The notes under the pieces were generated by a model. It searched no databases. It saw nothing but the letters and a program-made list of their open reading frames with translations, and was not told the DNA's origin. Made by a program: the position numbers and the translations under genes. This document shows, one piece after another, positions 35,524 through 44,356 of a stretch of 64,000 nucleotides of DNA. Numbering within the stretch: position 1 is the stretch's first letter; every line of letters starts with the position of its first letter. The DNA comes from an uncultured Bacteroidales bacterium (lineage in GTDB: Bacteria; Bacteroidota; Bacteroidia; Bacteroidales; F082): positions 1 through 64,000 of the forward strand of contig CALBNP010000063.1 of the NCBI GenBank assembly GCA_937896505.1, given 5' to 3'.

Positions 35524-36087
35524 ATGAACGAAGAATATTTTAAGCACGAGAGTAGTTATGTTGATGACAATGTGAGCATTGGCAAGGGAACGAAGATTTG
35601 GCATTTCTGCCATGTGCAGTCGGGTGCCGTCATTGGCGAAAGCTGCTCGTTGGGTCAGAATGTGAATGTAGGCAACAACGTCCATATCGGCAATGGTGTA
35701 CGCATCCAAAATAATGTTTCGCTCTACGAAGGCGTTGAAATTGAGGACAATGTGTTCTGTGGACCGAGTTGTGTATTTACGAATGTTACCACGCCTCGCG
35801 CCCATTTTCCGGTGCATGGAGTCTATGCCAAGACGAAGATTTGTGAAGGTGCTTCGTTGGGAGCTAACTGCACGGTCGTTTGTGGTCATACGGTTGGCAA
35901 GAGTGCCTTGATTGCAGCCGGTGCCGTGGTAACAAAGGATGTAAAACCCTATGCACTGATGGCAGGCGTTCCAGCCCGTCAAATCGGGTGGGTGTGCGAA
36001 TGTGGCAAACGCCTCGACGCTTCGCTGAAATGCGAATGTGGCCGTTGCTATGCCGAGGAAAACGGAATGTTGAAGAAAATTATTTAA
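35524..36087 (+). CDS. wbpD: UDP-2-acetamido-3-amino-2,3-dideoxyglucuronate N-acetyltransferase (WbpD-like)
   Basis: The 187-residue left-handed beta-helix acetyltransferase shows repeated hexapeptides (VSIGKGTKIW, AVIGESCSLGQNV, VHIGNGVRIQ, GVEIEDNVF), the CGPSCVFTNVTTPRAH loop and AGVPARQIGW. The C-terminal tail with CECGKRLD and KCECGRCY looks like a small zinc ribbon, common in this subgroup. It acetylates the 3-amino group after WbpE acts, giving a diacetamido-glucuronic acid. In Porphyromonas this pathway supplies the A-LPS sugar used to anchor type IX cargo. The true ATG is 35524, not the upstream one at 35470. Confidence 0.9.
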   Translation: MNEEYFKHESSYVDDNVSIGKGTKIWHFCHVQSGAVIGESCSLGQNVNVGNNVHIGNGVRIQNNVSLYEGVEIEDNVFCGPSCVFTNVTTPRAHFPVHGVYAKTKICEGASLGANCTVVCGHTVGKSALIAAGAVVTKDVKPYALMAGVPARQIGWVCECGKRLDASLKCECGRCYAEENGMLKKII

Positions 36088-36177
36088 GTGGAAAGTTTTA
36101 AAGTGGAAAGTTGAGAATTCTGAGGTAAGAGCTGATAACTGAAAACTGAAAACTGATAACTATTAAAACACAAAACA

Positions 36178-37308
36178 ATGCAATTCAGAGATTTAAAGAC
36201 ACAATATATAGTCCTGAAGGACGAAATGGATAAGGCAATCCTTGATGTGGTGGCTTCGAGCGCCTACGTCATGGGACCGAAAGTCAAGGAAATGGAACAG
36301 GCTTTTGCCGAATACACGGGCATGAAGCATTGCATAGCTTGCAACAGCGGCACCGACGCTTTGCTGTTGGCTCTCATGGCATGGGATGTGAAACCAGGCG
36401 ATGCCGTTTTCGTTCCGAGTTTCACCTTCTTTGCTTCTGCTGAAGTGATTGCAAATATTGGTGCGACACCGGTCTTTGTAGATGTTGACGAAAACACATT
36501 CAATATCGATGCCGCTGATTTGGAACGCAAAATCGAACAGACTCTGAAGGTTGGCAAACTGGCCCCAAAAGTTGTCATTGCTGTTGACTTATTCGGCCTT
36601 CCCGCTGATTTCAAGGCGGTCAGAAAGATTGCTGACCAATATCATCTTTTCGTCTTGGAAGATGGTGCCCAAGGTTTTGGCGGTCGCATTGGCGAACAAA
36701 AGGCCTGCACTTTCGGCGACATTGCCACGACTTCGTTCTTCCCGGCCAAGCCAGTAGGCAGCTATGGCGATGGCGGTGCCATTTTCACGAACAACGATGA
36801 ATGGGCTGCCTTGATGGAGTCGTATCATATCCACGGCAAGGGCAGCGACCGTTACGACAATGTGCGTATCGGCATGAACTCGCGTTTGGATAGCATCCAG
36901 GCGGCTGTCTTGTTGGTGAAGCTGAAGGCTTTCAAGGAATACGAACTGGTTGATGTCAACAAGGTTGCGGCTCGTTATACCGAAAAGCTTAAAGGCGTTG
37001 TGAAAACTCCAATCGTTCCCGAAGGTTTCTATTCGAGTTGGGCACAATATACCTTGCAACTTGAGAACGAAGAACAACGTGCGGGTTTGCAAGCTGCATT
37101 GAAGGCTAAGGACATCCCAACAGCTATCTACTACCCAATTCCGATGCATCAGCAGACGGCTTTCAAGTATCTGAATCCTGACGACAACCGATGCCCTGTC
37201 TCGGAACGGATTGCCAAGACGGTGCTTTCTTTGCCAGTGCATCCTTACTTGTCTGAAAATGACCAAGATATGATTTGCGAAACAGTGCGCGAATATTTGA
37301 AGAAATAA
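36178..37308 (+). CDS. wbpE: DegT/DnrJ/EryC1 aminotransferase, WbpE-like
   Basis: The 376-residue PLP enzyme has the DegT-family Schiff-base lysine K191 in SFFPAKPVGSYGDGG, plus the CNSGTDALLLAL and VFVPSFTFFASAE motifs. Similarity is closest to WbpE, which transaminates the 3-keto group of UDP-GlcNAc(3-keto)A; PorR of Porphyromonas is the same type. It follows wbpD by 90 nt of repeat-like sequence. An upstream dehydrogenase (WbpA/WbpB type) is not in the window. Confidence 0.88.
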   Translation: MQFRDLKTQYIVLKDEMDKAILDVVASSAYVMGPKVKEMEQAFAEYTGMKHCIACNSGTDALLLALMAWDVKPGDAVFVPSFTFFASAEVIANIGATPVFVDVDENTFNIDAADLERKIEQTLKVGKLAPKVVIAVDLFGLPADFKAVRKIADQYHLFVLEDGAQGFGGRIGEQKACTFGDIATTSFFPAKPVGSYGDGGAIFTNNDEWAALMESYHIHGKGSDRYDNVRIGMNSRLDSIQAAVLLVKLKAFKEYELVDVNKVAARYTEKLKGVVKTPIVPEGFYSSWAQYTLQLENEEQRAGLQAALKAKDIPTAIYYPIPMHQQTAFKYLNPDDNRCPVSERIAKTVLSLPVHPYLSENDQDMICETVREYLKK

Positions 37309-37361
37309 GTCCTTGAACCGAAACATATTAAGGGAATAATCTAGGTTTAATAGTAAAAAGT

Positions 37362-38483
37362 ATGGGACTCAGGGAACGTCTGAATATGTTGACAAGTCGC
37401 GACAACTATGATGAGGTGATGGAATATCTCTCGTCATACGAGACGAAGCACGCTCCGCTCTTTGACTTCGAGCACGCTCCGGTTGAGTTGCGCGAGCTGA
37501 TTGCCTATGCTTTCCAGCCTCGAAGTGAGGAACGCTCGAAGTGGCTCAATGATTTTTCTGCAAATACATGGTCGGTACCCGATGGCGAAGCCAAGGTGCT
37601 GTTGGCTGAAGACCATCTGAATGCCATCCGTTATGTGAACCGCTACATGCGCGAGGCCAATGCGAAACTGGCAGAGGATGGCTATTTCGTTTGCTCTTTC
37701 GATACGGCTCAAAAGCATCGTGCCCAAATCTATGCCAAACACCCTCGTTTTCTGGCCCATATCCTCTATTTCTTTGATTTCATCTGGCATCGTGTATGTC
37801 CTAAGTTGAAGTTGACCAGACGTTTCTATTATTTCTGCACCAAGAAAGTTAGGAAAGTCTTCCCGCGTCCTGAAATCCTTGGAAGACTGTATTACTGCGG
37901 CTTTGATGTCGTTTGTGAGCAATATGTCCACGACCGCTATATGGTCATTGGCCAAAAGAAACGCCCGCCATGCAGAGACCCTCACACTTACGGACCTTTC
38001 ATCAAGTTGCGTCGTGTAGGCAAAGACGGAGAACTTTTCAATGTCTTCAAATTCCGCACAATGTATGCCTATTCCGAATTCTTGCAGACCTACATCTACA
38101 ATAACAACAACCTGGACGAAGGCGGAAAGTTCAAGGACGACTATCGTGTGACCGAATGGGGAAAAATCTTGCGCAAACTTTGGATTGACGAATGGCCCAT
38201 GTTTATCAACGTGCTGAAAGGCCAGATGAAGTTGGTGGGGGTACGCCCATTGAGTAAACAGTATTTTAGTTTATATTCTCTTGAAATGCAGCAACTTCGT
38301 ATCAAGACAAAGCCAGGAATGCTGCCTCCGTTTTATGTGGATATGCCTGAAACTTTGGAAGAAATCCAAGAAAGCGAACGCCGCTATTGCGAGGCTTATC
38401 TGAAACATCCATTCCGTACCGATTGGAATTATTTCTGGAAAATTATCGGAAATATCGTTTTCAAGCGCAAACGCTCGAAGTGA
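37362..38483 (+). CDS. Initiating sugar transferase (polyprenyl-phosphate glycosyl-1-phosphate transferase)
   Basis: The 373-residue protein ends with the bacterial sugar-transferase domain: KLRRVGKDGELFNVFKFRTM, VTEWGKILRKLWIDEWPM, KLVGVRPLSK. A hydrophobic segment with proline (RFLAHILYFFDFIWHRV, about residues 128-144) may be the re-entrant membrane helix. The N-terminal ~120 residues are soluble-looking and unlike the multi-pass domain of WbaP/WcaJ. About 60 residues lie between the helix and the catalytic motif, which is unusual spacing. It would load the first sugar phosphate onto undecaprenyl phosphate. Confidence 0.85.
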   Translation: MGLRERLNMLTSRDNYDEVMEYLSSYETKHAPLFDFEHAPVELRELIAYAFQPRSEERSKWLNDFSANTWSVPDGEAKVLLAEDHLNAIRYVNRYMREANAKLAEDGYFVCSFDTAQKHRAQIYAKHPRFLAHILYFFDFIWHRVCPKLKLTRRFYYFCTKKVRKVFPRPEILGRLYYCGFDVVCEQYVHDRYMVIGQKKRPPCRDPHTYGPFIKLRRVGKDGELFNVFKFRTMYAYSEFLQTYIYNNNNLDEGGKFKDDYRVTEWGKILRKLWIDEWPMFINVLKGQMKLVGVRPLSKQYFSLYSLEMQQLRIKTKPGMLPPFYVDMPETLEEIQESERRYCEAYLKHPFRTDWNYFWKIIGNIVFKRKRSK

Positions 38484-38763
38484 TAAGATTGATTGCCGGG
38501 CAGGAAGCCGAGGCAATATCCATCTTTATGGTGCCATTAATTTTGGGTTTTAGAAATTAGTGGTCGCGCGTTTTTTTTATAATAATTATTTATATATTTG
38601 CAGATTATTTTAATGCCATTGATATATAGATGGCATAATAGAAATAGAAGCCAGGTTGATCTATTCAAATAGTTGTAAATTAGTGTTTTATGATAATTTG
38701 AATGTGACTCAGGTGGCGAAGCTGTATAAAGACGGAACCGATTATTTTCAATAGATTTTTGTG
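38484..38763 (+). promoter_or_regulatory. Long untranslated leader of the ABC-export operon with promoter and hairpin
   Basis: This 280-nt gap holds no gene. It contains a TATATTTG minus-7 element at 38592-38599 and, just downstream, a hairpin ATGCCAT/ATGGCAT (38612-38618 with 38629-38635, 10-nt loop). About 160 nt remain before the permease start, long for this organism. An antitermination or regulatory leader is possible but no known ops or JUMPstart motif is seen. Confidence 0.5.
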
Positions 38764-39612
38764 ATGAAAGAAGAAAAATGGGACATAGAGATCAAGCCTA
38801 AAGACCGCATGTTGGCCATCGACTTCAAAGAGATGTGGCGCTATCGCGACCTTTTCGTCCTGTTTGTCCGAAGAGATATTTCCACGGCCTACAAACAGAC
38901 TGTTCTCGGTCCGCTTTGGTGGATCATCAATCCGGTTTTGTCAATGGTGGTGATGGTCGTCGTGTTCGGCGGCATCGTAGGTATCCCTACCGATGGGGTG
39001 CCTGCCACTTTGTTTTATCTGTTAGGCCCTGCCGTGTGGGGTTATTTCTCGAACTGCCTCACCGCCACTTCCAATTCGTTTGTGACTAACTCTGGCATCT
39101 TCGGCAAGGTGTATTTCCCGAGGATGATCATGCCTTTCGTGTCGGTAACTACCAACTTAGTGGCTTTCGGCGTGCAGATGCTGATTTTTGTTGCATTCTA
39201 CATCTATTACGTCGTCACGGGCACCCCGATTGCGCCCAACTGGATTGGATTGCTGTTTCCTTTCCTTGTGGTGATGCTTGCCCTTATGGCAGCCGGATTC
39301 GGTATGGTGATTTCATCGATGACGACGAAATACAGAGACTTGCAACTCGTTTTCACTTATGTCGTTAATCTTTGGATGTATGTCACTCCGGTAATCTATC
39401 CATTGAGTATGGTCGAAAATCCGAAGCTGCATACGCTGATGTCGTTGAACCCAGTGACTCCTATCATGGAAGCTGTGAAATATGGTTTGCTTGGAGTGGG
39501 CGATTTCAGTTGGATGTGGTTAGGCTATAGTTTTGTTTTTATGGTAGTATTGCTGACTTTTGGAATTATCGTTTTCAATAGGACGCAGAAGTCGTTTATG
39601 GATACAGTTTAG
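38764..39612 (+). CDS. wzm: Polysaccharide ABC transporter permease, first copy (Wzm-type)
   Basis: The 282-residue ABC-2 permease has six predicted membrane segments and the typical RRDISTAYKQTVLGPLWW N-terminal amphipathic region and SSMTTKYRDLQLVFTY cytosolic loop. It exports lipid-linked O-antigen-like chains. Start may be the ATG at 38764 or the adjacent GTG at 38761. It is followed 2 nt later by a second permease with the same layout. Confidence 0.93.
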   Translation: MKEEKWDIEIKPKDRMLAIDFKEMWRYRDLFVLFVRRDISTAYKQTVLGPLWWIINPVLSMVVMVVVFGGIVGIPTDGVPATLFYLLGPAVWGYFSNCLTATSNSFVTNSGIFGKVYFPRMIMPFVSVTTNLVAFGVQMLIFVAFYIYYVVTGTPIAPNWIGLLFPFLVVMLALMAAGFGMVISSMTTKYRDLQLVFTYVVNLWMYVTPVIYPLSMVENPKLHTLMSLNPVTPIMEAVKYGLLGVGDFSWMWLGYSFVFMVVLLTFGIIVFNRTQKSFMDTV

Positions 39613-39614
39613 TT

Positions 39615-40457
39615 ATGGAAAATTTTACTACTGAAATAAAACCAAAAGACAAACTATTCAACCTTGACTTGAAAGAGGTGTGGTCGAAGCGCTACTTGCT
39701 TTGGCTGTTCATCAAGCGTGATATTTTGGTGCAGTTCAAGCAGACCATCTTTGGCTTGGGGTGGTATTTCATCTCGCCGCTGGTTTCTACGCTGATTTAT
39801 ATCGTCATCTTCAGCCGTGTGGCGGGCATTCAAACCGATGGCATTCCTGAACCTTTATTTTATCTCTCTGGAGTCTGCCTTTGGAACTATTTCTCACAGT
39901 GCCTAACCAAGATAGCGGAGACCTTTTCCACCAATTCCGACTTGTTCGGAAAGGTGTATTTCCCAAGGCTCATCATTCCAATCTCGCAGGTGGTGTCGCA
40001 TCTGTTCCGTTTCTCGATCCAGATGTTGCTCTTTGTGATTGTCTATGTCATCTATGCCATCATAGGAGTGGATGTGCACCCGAATTGGTATCTGCTTCTG
40101 TTCCCAGTCTTGGTGCTGATGTTGGGCTTCACTGCCATGGGCTTGGGCTTGATAATCACTTCGATGACAACGAAATACCGCGACTTGAAGAACTTCTTCA
40201 ATGTGTTCGTATCGCTGTGGATGTATGCTACGCCAGTGGTCTATCCGATGAGTGTTATTGAAAATCCTACGTTGAAGACTGTCATGCGCTTGAATCCTTT
40301 GACTTCTATCGTCGAGGCCTTCAAATATGGCGCTATGGGTGCCGGCGAGTTCAGTTGGGGCTGGCTGGCCTATAGCTTTGGCGTGATGCTGGTGCTACTT
40401 CTCATCGGAATGCTGATGTTCAATAGGAAACAGAAACTGTTTATTGATACGATTTGA
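39615..40457 (+). CDS. Polysaccharide ABC transporter permease, second copy (Wzm-type)
   Basis: The 280-residue protein is a paralogue of the previous permease: same IKPKD N-terminus, KQTIFGLGWYFISP, SNSDLFGKVYFPRLI-like segment, MTTKYRDLKNFF, and ending FNRKQKLFIDTI versus FNRTQKSFMDTV. The sequences differ at many positions, so this is an old duplication rather than a recent one. Export ABC systems normally have one permease forming a homodimer; a heterodimer of these two is one possibility. A single Wzt-type ATPase is encoded 21 kb downstream. Confidence 0.93.
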   Translation: MENFTTEIKPKDKLFNLDLKEVWSKRYLLWLFIKRDILVQFKQTIFGLGWYFISPLVSTLIYIVIFSRVAGIQTDGIPEPLFYLSGVCLWNYFSQCLTKIAETFSTNSDLFGKVYFPRLIIPISQVVSHLFRFSIQMLLFVIVYVIYAIIGVDVHPNWYLLLFPVLVLMLGFTAMGLGLIITSMTTKYRDLKNFFNVFVSLWMYATPVVYPMSVIENPTLKTVMRLNPLTSIVEAFKYGAMGAGEFSWGWLAYSFGVMLVLLLIGMLMFNRKQKLFIDTI

Positions 40458-40463
40458 TTTGAG

Positions 40464-41336
40464 ATGGAATTGATGGATTTTACATCGTGCCCGAGGGTCT
40501 TGAATAGGGCTTACAATGGCGCCAACGGCAAGAAGATTGCCGTGAGCTATAAGGACGAAGTGTGGATCTTGAAGTTTCCTAACGATGTGAGAGAACGCCC
40601 TAACGAGCAATCCTATTCAAATAGCTGTTTTTCTGAATATGTTGGCTGCACCATATATAACTTACTCGGTATTCCGGTACAAGAAACCAAATTGGGAACT
40701 TTCGTCAACGGAAAGACAAAGGTGGTTTGTGCGTGTAAAGATTTCACTAAGCCAGGTTTAAGACTTTTTGATTTCTGCTCGATAAAGAATACCGTTTTAG
40801 AGTCGGGAAGTGGTGGAACAGGCACCGAACTGAACGATGTGCTTGAAGCTATCGACCAGCAACAGTTCATGGATTCATTTATGGTGCGACGTCGTTTCTG
40901 GCAGATGTTTGTTGTTGACGCTCTGCTAGGCAATTTCGACCGGCACAATGGCAACTGGGGATTTCTTGTGGATGAAAACACAGGTGATGCTAAACTTGCT
41001 CCAGTGTTTGATTGTGGCAGTTGCCTGCTGCCTCAGGCTGATGATAATATCATGCAGAAGTGTCTTGATAATCAAGACGAAATGCTGGCGCGAGTGTATT
41101 CGTTCCCGTCATCGATGCTAAAGATTGACGGCAGAAAGATCAACTACCACGATTTCCTGAAAGCATATCGTGAAGAAGATTTTACCATTGTTTTGAATGA
41201 ACTCACTCCTAAGATAATGGAATTGGATTTCGATGGAATTATCTCTGATACTCCTTATATGACAGAGCTTCACAGGGAATTCCTGATTCGATATCTGAAT
41301 GTCCGTCGCGAGAAACTGTTTGTCAGAAATGATTGA
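40464..41336 (+). CDS. CtkA/HipA-like protein kinase
   Basis: The 290-residue protein has the HipA-like kinase core: ATP-loop region NGKKIAVSYKDEVWILKFP, catalytic loop LLGNFDRHNGNWGF (D and N positions conserved) and the metal-binding DCGS at PVFDCGSCLLP. It resembles CtkA of Helicobacter and the HipA C-terminal kinase without the N-terminal half. It lies 6 nt after the second permease gene, an unusual neighbour for a kinase. A small gene overlaps its stop codon by 8 nt. Confidence 0.85.
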   Translation: MELMDFTSCPRVLNRAYNGANGKKIAVSYKDEVWILKFPNDVRERPNEQSYSNSCFSEYVGCTIYNLLGIPVQETKLGTFVNGKTKVVCACKDFTKPGLRLFDFCSIKNTVLESGSGGTGTELNDVLEAIDQQQFMDSFMVRRRFWQMFVVDALLGNFDRHNGNWGFLVDENTGDAKLAPVFDCGSCLLPQADDNIMQKCLDNQDEMLARVYSFPSSMLKIDGRKINYHDFLKAYREEDFTIVLNELTPKIMELDFDGIISDTPYMTELHREFLIRYLNVRREKLFVRND

Positions 41337-41562
41337 GGACAAAGACAAGACCGAACAACAACGTGCTTGGGAACATGGACTTCCTGGCTATCTGCAGCAC
41401 GACCTTGACGCCTACAAGGAAGGCTATCTGACAAACGACCATTTGCTCGATTGTTTGTGGTGCGAGTTGTATGGTTCCATCAATGGCGCGGAAATTGACG
41501 ACCAAGCCATCACTCATGAGCATGCGCAGTATTTGAGAAGAGAGATTCTGGGACTGATTTGA
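41329..41562 (+). CDS. Small partner of the CtkA-like kinase (unknown)
   Basis: The 77-residue protein starts at the ATG at 41329, overlapping the kinase end by ATGATTGA. It has a short acidic, helical sequence (EHGLPGYLQHDLDAYKEGYLTNDHLLDCLW). Similar small genes next to CtkA/HipA-like genes occur in other gut bacteria as I recall. An antitoxin or regulator role is inferred from linkage only. The stretch 41563-41728 after it holds no gene. Confidence 0.55.
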   Translation: MIEDKDKTEQQRAWEHGLPGYLQHDLDAYKEGYLTNDHLLDCLWCELYGSINGAEIDDQAITHEHAQYLRREILGLI

Positions 41563-41728
41563 GAAGATTGGTGATGATTGTTGACATCTTGAAAGACAAA
41601 ATAGCTTGATTGGCCGCAAGGACTTGATGGTGGAATCTTGAAAAGTAAAAATAACACGCAATAATGTCTTTTAGAGATTAATTGAAAATATTATGTAAAT
41701 AAAACATAATGTTTGTTAAGCATAATAA

Positions 41729-43091
41729 ATGGAATTTGTCGATAGGATAGACGAAATGGCTCGCTTGAAAGCTGTTTTGAAGAGGACGGAACCTTCGTTT
41801 GTGGCTATTTATGGTCGCCGCAGAGTGGGGAAATCGGCTTTGATTCAGAGAGCCTTGGGCGATGGCGATATTTATTATCTTGCCACCGAAGTCGATGCAG
41901 CCTTGCAGCGCGAACTGGTGGCGAAAAACGGCGTCATCCGTTTTCGAAGGATTTGACAACGTGGTCTATAATGATTGGGAATCCCTTCTGCTCGCCGTCA
42001 ATTACCGGGCGGCCAAGAGGTTCACCTTGTGTTTCGATGAGTTCCCATACATGGTGCGGACGAGTCCTGAATTGCCATCGGTCATTCAGAAATTGCTTGA
42101 CACGCATGTTCTGAAATATAATTTAGTTGTTTGTGGGTCGTCGCAGCAGTCGATGTATTCTTTGCTTTTGGATGCATCTTCGCCGATTTACGTACGTGCC
42201 GACCTCCTAATGAAGGTGACACCTTTGCATATTCCTTTCATTCAGGAGGCTTTGAAACTGGATCCCATTGAGAGCGTTGAAAATTATGCTGTGTTGGGTG
42301 GCATTCCCCGGTATTGGTGCATCAGGGAGGCATACGAGTTGTTGGAAGATATGCTTTGGTCGGAGCTGTTTCATGTGAACGGCACTTTGTATGAGGAAGC
42401 GGGTCGCTTGCTGCGTGACGATGTGAAAGACCCAGTCAAGGCATCGACAATCTTGTCGTATGTAGGGACGGGATCTGCGAAAGTCTCGGAGATAGCCAGC
42501 CGCTGCGGAGAGCCGTCAACCAATCTGTCGCGGCCTTTGGCGAAACTCATCGAACTCGGCTATCTGAGGAAAGACATTCCATTTGGCGAGAATGAAAAAA
42601 ACGCCAAGAAAAGTCTGTATAAAGTGTCGGATTCTTTTTTCGGAATCTATTACAAGTACCTTGTGCCTTTCCGTTCCTTTATTGAGATGGGGAGGACTGC
42701 TCCTCTGAAGAATGCTTTTGGGAACACTTTCAACGATTATGTCGGTATGGTGTGGGAAGACATTTGCCGTGATGCGGTTTCGGGCAATGAGCTTGACGGA
42801 GTGGTTTATGGCAAGGCAAGTCGCTGGTGGCGTTCGGCGAACCGTGACTTGACGGTGGACGTCGATGTGGTGGCCGAATCGGTTGATCATAGCACGCTGC
42901 TCGTGGGTGAATGTAAGTGGACGAATGAGGAGAACGCCATGTCGTTGCTGAATGAGCTTGAAGAGAAGGTGAAATACATGCCTTTTGCTGTCGGCCGCAG
43001 GATAGTGCCGGTGCTTTTCCTCAAAAAAAAGCCTCAGCATTCTACTGGTTTCGAGTTGTATCCTGATAGGGTATTGGAAATGAACAGATAG
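41729..43091 (+). pseudogene. Frameshifted AAA/DUF234-type ATPase
   Basis: The first frame (41729-41956) encodes MEFVDRIDEMARLKAVL and the P-loop IYGRRRVGKSALI. It runs off into a stop (VIRFRRI). The second frame continues the same protein from about 41929 (ASSVFEGFDNVVYNDW, the Walker B-like TLCFDEFPYMV) to 43091, ending in a DUF234-like nuclease-type domain (DVDVVAESVD ... LLVGECKW). Joining them needs one base removed near the five-A run at 41924-41928, giving about 453 codons. This is either a real mutation or a homopolymer sequencing error. Confidence 0.85.
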
Positions 43092-43208
43092 AAGAAGTTT
43101 ATCAAGAGTTACTCATACTTCATCTGTGTCCCGTTTTTCAGGCGTTTTTGTTGGGATGAAATGGAAACAAAGGGAAATAATAAATGAAAATGTAATGTGC
43201 TTACAATC

Positions 43209-44351
43209 ATGAAATTTGAAAACATTTCCAAGCAAATAACTCTCGCAGTGATAGGTGCTAGCTACCTCCAGCGGCCGCTGGTGGAGAAGGCGAAGGAAAT
43301 GGGGCTTCGTATTATATGCTTTGCATGGGCTGAAGGTGCAGTCTGCAAAGATATATGCGATGCGTTTTATCCTATTTCGATTGTCGAAAAGGAAGAAATA
43401 TTGGATGTCTGTAGAAAAGAAAACATTGACGGCATCTGTACCATAGCTTCCGATGTGGCAGCCCCTACGGTGGCGTATGTTGCTGAAAAGATGGGACTGA
43501 AAGGAAATAGCTATGAATCGGCTTTGAAAGCTCACGATAAGATGGATATGCGTCTGGCATTTTCAAAACATGGTGTTCCATGTCCGAAGTTCTGGCAGGT
43601 GCAATCGGTTGATGATATTGAGAAAGAAGGATTGACTTTCCCTTTGATTGTGAAGCCTGTTGACCGTTCGGGAAGCCTCGGCGTGGCAAAGGTTGATAAT
43701 ATGGATGATCTCAACATCGCGATTGAAAACGCTTGTAGTGACTCGTTCAGAAAGACGGCCATTGTCGAACAGTTTGTCGAGGGTAGGGAAGTGAGTGTTG
43801 AGTTTATCAGTTACGATGGCGTGCATTATCCATTGACGATAACCGACAAGGTGACAACAGGTGCACCTCATTTTGTTGAGCTTGCACATCATCAGCCATC
43901 TACATTGACGACTGAAATAAAAGATAGTTTGTATTCGATTACCAAGAATGCGCTTGATGCTCTTGGAGTTGCCAATGGAGCTTCACATTCAGAATATAAG
44001 ATAACCAAAGATGGTGAGATTTTCATCATTGAGACAGGTGCCCGCATGGGTGGCGATTTCATTGGTTCCGATTTGGTGCGCCTCTCGACAGGTTATGACT
44101 TCGTGAAAGGCGTTATAGAAGTGGCGCTTGGAACATTTGAAAAGCCAGTGTTGAGCGAAAACAACTGTTCTGGAGTTTATTTCTTGTGTAAAGAAACTCC
44201 AGAAGTCTTGAAATACATTGAAAACAAGGAAAAATATCCCCAGATTGTCGCTGCCGAAATCACTGACAATGAACTTAGAGATGTGACATGCAGCGCAGAG
44301 CGAAGCGGATATTTTATGTATAAGAGTGAGAAAAAGTTTGAAATTGGGTAA
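43209..44351 (+). CDS. ATP-grasp domain protein (first copy)
   Basis: The 380-residue protein has an N-terminal Rossmann-like pre-ATP-grasp part (TLAVIGASYLQRP) and the ATP-grasp core with FPLIVKPVDRSGSLGVAKV, VEQFVEGREVSVEF and FIIETGARMGGDFIGSDLV. Such enzymes ligate a carboxylate to an amine or thiol nucleophile using ATP. A GTG at 43197 also opens the frame, but the ATG at 43209 is preferred. The substrate is unknown; context suggests decoration of a sugar or lipid carrier. The 105-nt gap before it holds nothing recognisable. Confidence 0.88.
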   Translation: MKFENISKQITLAVIGASYLQRPLVEKAKEMGLRIICFAWAEGAVCKDICDAFYPISIVEKEEILDVCRKENIDGICTIASDVAAPTVAYVAEKMGLKGNSYESALKAHDKMDMRLAFSKHGVPCPKFWQVQSVDDIEKEGLTFPLIVKPVDRSGSLGVAKVDNMDDLNIAIENACSDSFRKTAIVEQFVEGREVSVEFISYDGVHYPLTITDKVTTGAPHFVELAHHQPSTLTTEIKDSLYSITKNALDALGVANGASHSEYKITKDGEIFIIETGARMGGDFIGSDLVRLSTGYDFVKGVIEVALGTFEKPVLSENNCSGVYFLCKETPEVLKYIENKEKYPQIVAAEITDNELRDVTCSAERSGYFMYKSEKKFEIG

Positions 44352-44356
44352 TTGCT

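Noticed and set aside
36589..37326. 245-codon open frame antisense to wbpE
   Set aside because: No domain and no promoter; a shadow of the aminotransferase gene.
43132..43160. Weak similarity to 61068-61100, considered as a mobile-element end
   Set aside because: The match is short, T-rich and imperfect, with no target repeats or associated gene.
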